Part shown: positions 59,740 to 64,000 of the stretch, in pieces
Numbering within the stretch: position 1 is the stretch's first letter
Layout of the letters: every line of letters starts with the position of its first letter
Assembly: GCF_022758885.1 (NCBI RefSeq)
Contig: NZ_JALEBH010000001.1
Span: 434,001 to 498,000, forward strand
From: Sphingobium sp. BYY-5
Lineage (GTDB): Bacteria; Pseudomonadota; Alphaproteobacteria; Sphingomonadales; Sphingomonadaceae
Length of the DNA: 64,000 nucleotides
Direction of reading: 5' to 3'
Made by a program: the position numbers and the translations under genes
The notes under the pieces: model-generated
What the model saw: the letters and a program-made list of their open reading frames with translations, nothing else
Told to the model about the DNA's origin: nothing
Database searches by the model: none

Positions 59740-60945
59740 TTAAAGAGCGGCCTTGAGCTTGTCGGCCAGGTCGGTCTTTTCCCAGGGGAAGAAGTCGCCG
59801 TCGGGCTTGCGGCCGAAATGGCCATAGGCAGCGGTCGGCTGGTAGATCGGCTTATTGAGGCCAAGGTGCGTGCGGATGCCGCGCGGGGTCAGGCCACCCA
59901 GTTCCGAAATGCCCTTGATCGCATCCTCGATCTTGTCGTCGCCGACGGTGCCGGTGCCATGGGTGTCGACATAGAGCGACAGCGGTTCGGCAACGCCGAT
60001 CGCATAGGCGATCTGGATGGTGCAGCGCTGGGCCAGGCCGGCGGCAACCACATTCTTGGCGAGGTAGCGTGTGATGTAGGCGGCCGAACGGTCGACCTTG
60101 GTCGGGTCCTTGCCGCTGAACGCGCCGCCGCCATGGGGCGATGCGCCGCCATAAGTGTCGACGATGATCTTGCGGCCGGTGAGGCCGGCGTCGCCGTCCG
60201 GTCCGCCGATTTCAAAGCTGCCGGTCGGGTTGATATGATAGACGGTTTCGTCCGAAAGCAGGTCGGTCGGGATCACCTTGGCCACGACGGACTTCACATA
60301 GGCCTTCAGTTCGGCTTCCTTCTCACCCTGGTCATAGCCTTTGGCATGTTGGGTGGACACGACGACGGCGGTGCAGGCGACCGGTGTGCTGCCTTCGTAG
60401 CGGAGCGTCACCTGGCTCTTGGCGTCCGGCTCCAGGAAGGGCGCGGCCTTCGAATGGCGGTCAGCCGCCATGGTCTCCAGGATCTTGTGGCTGTAATAGA
60501 GGGTCGCGGGCATGAGGTCGGGCGTGTCGTCGGCAGCGTAACCGAACATGATGCCCTGATCGCCCGCGCCTTCATCCTTGTTACCGCTGGCATCGACGCC
60601 CTGTGCGATATGGGCCGACTGCCCGTGCAGATTATTCTCGAAGCGGAAGCTTTCCCAGTGGAAGCCATCCTGCTCGTAACCGATGCGCTTCACCGTTTCG
60701 CGGACGGTCTTTTCGATTTCTTCCTGAGCGCCCGGCGCCCATTCGCCATTTTCATAGACGCCCTTGCAACGGATTTCGCCGGCGAGGACGACGAGTTGGG
60801 TCGTGGTCAGCGTTTCGCAGGCGATGCGGGCTTCAGGGTCCTTGGAAAGGAACAGGTCGACGATGGCGTCGGAGATCTGATCCGCAACCTTGTCGGGATG
60901 GCCTTCGGAAACGGATTCCGAGGTGAAGAGGTAAGTGTTACGCAT
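59740..60945 (-). CDS. metK: S-adenosylmethionine synthetase
   Basis: A 401-residue enzyme making S-adenosylmethionine from methionine and ATP. Signatures are the start [36 protein letters not shown], and the P-loop-like [19 protein letters not shown]. The ATG at 60945 ([11 protein letters not shown]) with CGGGAG upstream is chosen; the longer frame to 61029 would overlap the lnt end. The 58-base leader holds a small hairpin but no riboswitch I can recognise. Confidence 0.96.
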   Translation of the reverse strand: MRNTYLFTSESVSEGHPDKVADQISDAIVDLFLSKDPEARIACETLTTTQLVVLAGEIRCKGVYENGEWAPGAQEEIEKTVRETVKRIGYEQDGFHWESFRFENNLHGQSAHIAQGVDASGNKDEGAGDQGIMFGYAADDTPDLMPATLYYSHKILETMAADRHSKAAPFLEPDAKSQVTLRYEGSTPVACTAVVVSTQHAKGYDQGEKEAELKAYVKSVVAKVIPTDLLSDETVYHINPTGSFEIGGPDGDAGLTGRKIIVDTYGGASPHGGGAFSGKDPTKVDRSAAYITRYLAKNVVAAGLAQRCTIQIAYAIGVAEPLSLYVDTHGTGTVGDDKIEDAIKGISELGGLTPRGIRTHLGLNKPIYQPTAAYGHFGRKPDGDFFPWEKTDLADKLKAAL

Positions 60946-61003
60946 AGGACTCCCGTTAAGATGTTTGGGCGAATAGCGACATAAAGAAAAGTTTATGTGC
61001 CTA

Positions 61004-62590
61004 TTAGCTTTTGCTGGGGCGCAAGGCAATGCCCAGTCCGAAAAGCAGCGCCATGACCGCGATAGCGGCCCAGTTTCCGATGTGCGCGAAGAGCGTCGGT
61101 GGCAAGGCGGGCGGCAGGCCGCCGTCGAGATAGCCCGCGCGATTGAGGCCGAGCGCGCGGATTACATGGCCGCGCGCGTCGATCTTGGCCGAAACGCCGG
61201 TAGGGGTAGCGCGGATGATGGGAACGCCCTCCTCCAGCGCGCGGAGGCGGGCCTGGGCAAGGTGCTGAACCGGACCCCAACTGCCGAACCAGGCGTCGTT
61301 GGACGGGTTGAAGAGGAAGGCTGGGCGATTCCTCGCGTCGATGACATGGCCGGAGAAGATGATCTCGTAACAGATCTGGACGCCCATCTTGAGGTCCGGG
61401 CGGCCGAGCGTGGCGGGCAGGGGCAGGCTCTGCGGACCGGGACCGGGCCAGAAATCCGCGTCGCCGGGGACGAGGCGTGACAGGCCGATCGGCTCCAATA
61501 TGTTCCGCAGCGGCAGATATTCGCCGAAGGGAACGAGGTGCGATTTGTCGTAGCGGCCGGTAAGAGTCGCGCGCGGCGTGACGATCCAGACGCTGTTGTT
61601 GGCGCCGGCGAGCTTGTTCCCCAGGACGCCATTTTCCTCAACTGCCTTGAAATAAACCTTGTCCGCGCCGGTCAGCAGCAGGTCGCCGGGGCCGAGCAGG
61701 CCGGCGAGACGCGCGCGCCAGTCAGGCTCCATATCGAGATAGGCGGGGATCGCCGCTTCGGGCCAGAAGATCAGGCGCGGGGCCGGGCGAGGCTGGCCCG
61801 AAAGCGTCGCGAGCTTGCGGAAATTGCGATATTCGGCCGCTGGCGAATATTTTTCGTCCTGGCCGATATTGGGCTGGACCACACGGACGCGGGGTGCGCC
61901 TTCCGGCACCGGCGGGGCAGGGGAGAGATGGCCCCAGAAGGCAAGCAGCAGCAGCGGAACGAAGATCGCAGCGGCCGGGCGGTAGCGGCGGCGGACGGCA
62001 AGCAGGAGGCTGCCCGCGGCGAGAATGGTGAGAGCGCTCAGGCCGTAGGTGCCGATGACTGTTGCGGCGATGGCGATGCCGGTCGGCAGCAGGATGACGC
62101 CCAGCGGGTTCCAGGCGAAACCGGTGAAGAGGGTCGCGCGCAGATATTCGGCGGCGAGCCAGGCGGCGGCGAAGAGGAGGGGAAAGGAGAGGGCTTTCCA
62201 GCCGTCATCAATCCATCCTCCTCTGGCAGGGACGGATTTGGAGGAGAGCCACCACGCGCCCAGCGCCGCGAGGGCGGGGAAGAGGGCGAGGTAGAGGGAC
62301 AGGATCAGGACCGCAGCATAGCCGAACCAGTGCGGCATCGAATCCTGATAGGTGAAGGCGTGGGCGATCCAGTTGAGGCTGAGGGTGAAATGGCCGACGC
62401 CGAACAGCCAGCCGCGCGAGAAGGCGGCGCGGCGGTCGGGTGCGCGCTCGACCAGCAGGATCAGCAGGGCGAGGCAGGCAAGGGTGACGGGCCAGAGTTT
62501 GAGCGGTTCGAAACCGGTAGCGGACAGGAGGCCCGCCAGCAGCGCCGCGACCTTGGGGTGGCGGGCGAAGGCGGTCTTCCTGTCCTTCAT
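61004..62590 (-). CDS. lnt: apolipoprotein N-acyltransferase
   Basis: A 528-residue inner-membrane enzyme from the ATG at 62590 ([13 protein letters not shown]) that adds the third acyl chain to lipoproteins. Six or seven N-terminal membrane helices precede the periplasmic nitrilase-like domain with Glu in [13 protein letters not shown], Lys in [18 protein letters not shown] and nucleophile Cys in [13 protein letters not shown]; a C-terminal helix follows. The catalytic triad is complete. The several lipoproteins in this window depend on it. Confidence 0.95.
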   Translation of the reverse strand: MKDRKTAFARHPKVAALLAGLLSATGFEPLKLWPVTLACLALLILLVERAPDRRAAFSRGWLFGVGHFTLSLNWIAHAFTYQDSMPHWFGYAAVLILSLYLALFPALAALGAWWLSSKSVPARGGWIDDGWKALSFPLLFAAAWLAAEYLRATLFTGFAWNPLGVILLPTGIAIAATVIGTYGLSALTILAAGSLLLAVRRRYRPAAAIFVPLLLLAFWGHLSPAPPVPEGAPRVRVVQPNIGQDEKYSPAAEYRNFRKLATLSGQPRPAPRLIFWPEAAIPAYLDMEPDWRARLAGLLGPGDLLLTGADKVYFKAVEENGVLGNKLAGANNSVWIVTPRATLTGRYDKSHLVPFGEYLPLRNILEPIGLSRLVPGDADFWPGPGPQSLPLPATLGRPDLKMGVQICYEIIFSGHVIDARNRPAFLFNPSNDAWFGSWGPVQHLAQARLRALEEGVPIIRATPTGVSAKIDARGHVIRALGLNRAGYLDGGLPPALPPTLFAHIGNWAAIAVMALLFGLGIALRPSKS

Positions 62591-62598
62591 GTCGGCGG

Positions 62599-63234
62599 TC
62601 AGCGTATGGTGGCCATGATGGCGCCCGAACATTTATCGCTCTTCTGCCCGCCGCCGCTCAGCATGGAGGCGGCAAGGAAGCCGCCGGCCAGCAGCACGAG
62701 GAAGAGGGCAGAGAGAAGGGCGAGATATTTCTCGATGAACGCCTTGATCGGGCGGCCGAATTTCCAGAAGAGGAAGCCCACCAGCATGAACTGGAAGGCG
62801 CGGCTGACGATGCTGGCCCAGAGGAAGGTGAAGAGCGGCAGCCCGATGAAGCCCGCCGTGATGGTGATGAGCTTGAACGGGATGGGCGTCGCGCCCTTTG
62901 CTAGGATAATAAGCGCGGCGTTTTCACGCAGATAGCAGGCCGCGACCGGGAATTTTTCCGCCAGGCCCAGTGCGTGCAATATCTGTTGCCCGACGGCTTC
63001 ATAGAGGAAATGACCGATCGCATAGCCGAACAATCCGCCGAGCACCGAGGCAAGGGTGCAGATGAAACCGAAGCGGAGCGCGCGTTCCGGGCGGGCCAGG
63101 CACATGAGGCCCAGCAGCGGGTGCGGCGGGATCGGGAAGAAGCTCGATTCCATGAAGGAAATGGCGAAAAGCCAGCGTTCGGCGTGGCGGTGCGCGGCCT
63201 TGGCCAGCGTCCATTGGTAGAGCCTGGTAAGCAT
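62599..63234 (-). CDS. DedA/YqaA-family membrane protein
   Basis: A 211-residue SNARE-associated/VTT-fold membrane protein. Family features are FAISFMESSFFPIPPHPLLGLMCLA, the glycine-rich GGLFGYAIGHFLYE, and LILAKGATPIPFKLITITAGFIGL with the proline-rich reentrant loop. Such proteins act as lipid scramblases or in membrane homeostasis. It lies 8 bases upstream of the lnt start, in one operon. Confidence 0.88.
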   Translation of the reverse strand: MLTRLYQWTLAKAAHRHAERWLFAISFMESSFFPIPPHPLLGLMCLARPERALRFGFICTLASVLGGLFGYAIGHFLYEAVGQQILHALGLAEKFPVAACYLRENAALIILAKGATPIPFKLITITAGFIGLPLFTFLWASIVSRAFQFMLVGFLFWKFGRPIKAFIEKYLALLSALFLVLLAGGFLAASMLSGGGQKSDKCSGAIMATIR

Positions 63235-63410
63235 CGCGGCGGGCCTAGCCGAGATCGTTCGTGCCTGCCAGCGCTTTTGCCCAGCCGATCCTTTCGCGCG
63301 ACGGATCGAGCGGGCCTTTTAGCGGGGATGCGATGGCTTTGGCGTTTTGCCCGGCGATGCTTGATCGTAGCAGGGCGGCCGGTAGGATTGCTTCGTAAAG
63401 GAGAGACGCG

Positions 63411-63653
63411 ATGCAGGGCATGGGTGAGGGCGGCTGCCCGTTCAGCTTCAACACCGATCCGGCGACGTTCCAGGTCGGCGATTCGGTCAGCTATCGGGTG
63501 ACGGGCAGTCTGGAGGGAATGCCCTTTGCCGGGGTGCTGCTGGAGGTGCATGACGACCATGTCGTGCTGACCAGCGACCCGGACGACAAGACGAGCCGGA
63601 TGCGCGCGACGCGGGAAAGCCGACCGGTGGTGCGGGAAGAGGATATATGCTGA
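63411..63653 (+). CDS. small hypothetical protein
   Basis: An 80-residue protein with a strong AAGGAGAG site before the ATG at 63411. It reads PFSFNTDPATFQVGDSVSYRVTGSLEGMPFAGVLLEVHDDHVVLTSDPDDKTSRMRATRESRPVVREEDIC, the pattern of a small Sm/SH3-like barrel. No signal peptide and no known family. It is divergent from the DedA gene. Confidence 0.75.
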   Translation: MQGMGEGGCPFSFNTDPATFQVGDSVSYRVTGSLEGMPFAGVLLEVHDDHVVLTSDPDDKTSRMRATRESRPVVREEDIC

Positions 63654-63696
63654 ACGCCTGTGCGGACAGGCGCGGGAGCGAGTGTTTGCGAGCATG

Positions 63697-63723
63697 AACT
63701 GGACCCCGGCCTGCGCTGGGGAA
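63697..63723 (+). repeat. REP half-site
   Basis: ACTGGACCCCGGCCTGCG and following bases match the right arm of the palindrome at 59663-59689 with one change; the partner arm is absent. Confidence 0.65.
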
Positions 63724-63867
63724 CAGGTGAGTTGGGATAAGGCGCGCAGGCGGGTGCCGCGACCCCGGCATAGCATTGAATGCGCCGTCCACCCCCGACA
63801 CGGCGTTGACTGTCCGGCGCCGTCTGGGCATGACCCCCTTCTTTAAAGTCCTGTTCGGTCGGCGCGT

Positions 63868-64000
63868 TTGATTTTCTCTTCCATCCCCTGGGCCAAGGTA
63901 CGGCAGCGCGCGGGCGGCCTCGCGTTCGCGCTGGTGCTGAACCTGTTGCTGTTGCTGGCTCTGTTCACCCTGTCGCCCCGGTTCGAGCCGCCCAAGGAGG
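63868..64000 (+). CDS. membrane-anchored protein, N-terminal part (cut by window end)
   Basis: A TTG at 63868 opens a frame through the window end. The product begins with a short basic stretch (IPWAKVRQRAGG) followed by a strong hydrophobic segment (LAFALVLNLLLLLALFTL) and then SPRFEPPKE. This resembles the N-terminal anchor and Pro-rich start of TonB-like or similar single-pass inner-membrane proteins. The body is missing, so no function is assigned. Confidence 0.5.
   Translation, partial: MIFSSIPWAKVRQRAGGLAFALVLNLLLLLALFTLSPRFEPPKE

Noticed and set aside
60979..60998. A hairpin (ACATAAA / TTTATGT) in the metK leader, considered as a SAM-responsive riboswitch.
   Set aside because: The leader is only about 58 bases and shows no SAM-I, SAM-II or SAM/SAH core; a single weak AT stem is not enough.

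Overview
The window is high-GC chromosomal DNA from an alphaproteobacterium, most likely a sphingomonad (Sphingobium/Sphingomonas type). The evidence is two TonB-dependent receptors, a FecI/FecR surface-signalling unit, a tryptophan-halogenase-like flavoprotein, SPOR-domain periplasmic proteins, many GTG/TTG starts, and dispersed short palindromes of REP type. Species cannot be fixed from the sequence alone.

Left part (1-13 kb): the tail of a LysR regulator; a Sel1/SPOR protein; a ParA-like ATPase with a small partner and a SPOR lipoprotein; an MBL-fold lipoprotein hydrolase; and a TonB receptor followed directly by a histidine acid phosphatase (phytase type), probably one uptake and hydrolysis unit. 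An IS21-family element (istA/istB, 30-bp perfect ends) sits inside a broken IS3-type transposase gene without a target duplication, next to a tRNA-Asn gene.

Middle part (13-42 kb): envelope and regulatory genes. One response regulator is flanked by two related histidine kinases, of which one looks catalytically dead. An ECF sigma factor, a FecR anti-sigma and a FecA-like receptor follow. Then come a beta-propeller lactonase; a three-subunit membrane aldehyde/hydroxylating oxidoreductase (2Fe-2S subunit, molybdopterin subunit, tri-haem cytochrome c); a PIN/Phd toxin-antitoxin pair; a CPA2 antiporter with an outer-membrane porin; a halogenase-like protein; and a fucose-type sugar locus (permease, zinc dehydrogenase, lactonase). 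The lactonase is cut by an IS6-family element, which on its other side also cuts the last gene of a small hydrolase operon, so DNA has been lost there.

Right-middle part (42-55.5 kb): a patchy accessory block that ends exactly at the 3' end of a second, near-identical tRNA-Asn gene. It holds remnants (AbiEi-like fragment, small antitoxin-like ORF, two AlpA-like HTH genes) and then a run of probable anti-phage genes: a TIR-domain protein with an unrecognised C-terminal domain, a GGCT-like protein, a recent IS66 insertion (perfect 8-bp target duplication), a small protein with a GHKL/Bergerat ATPase, a complete ABC-three-component (ABC-3C) operon (nuclease-like effector, middle component, DUF3732-type ATPase), and an unrecognised HEPN-like protein. 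This is the most likely place for an undescribed system.

Right end (55.5-64 kb): core genes nadK-moaA, a degenerate-GGDEF/EAL phosphodiesterase, metK, lnt, a DedA/YqaA-type membrane protein, a small conserved-looking protein, and the start of a membrane-anchored protein cut by the window edge.
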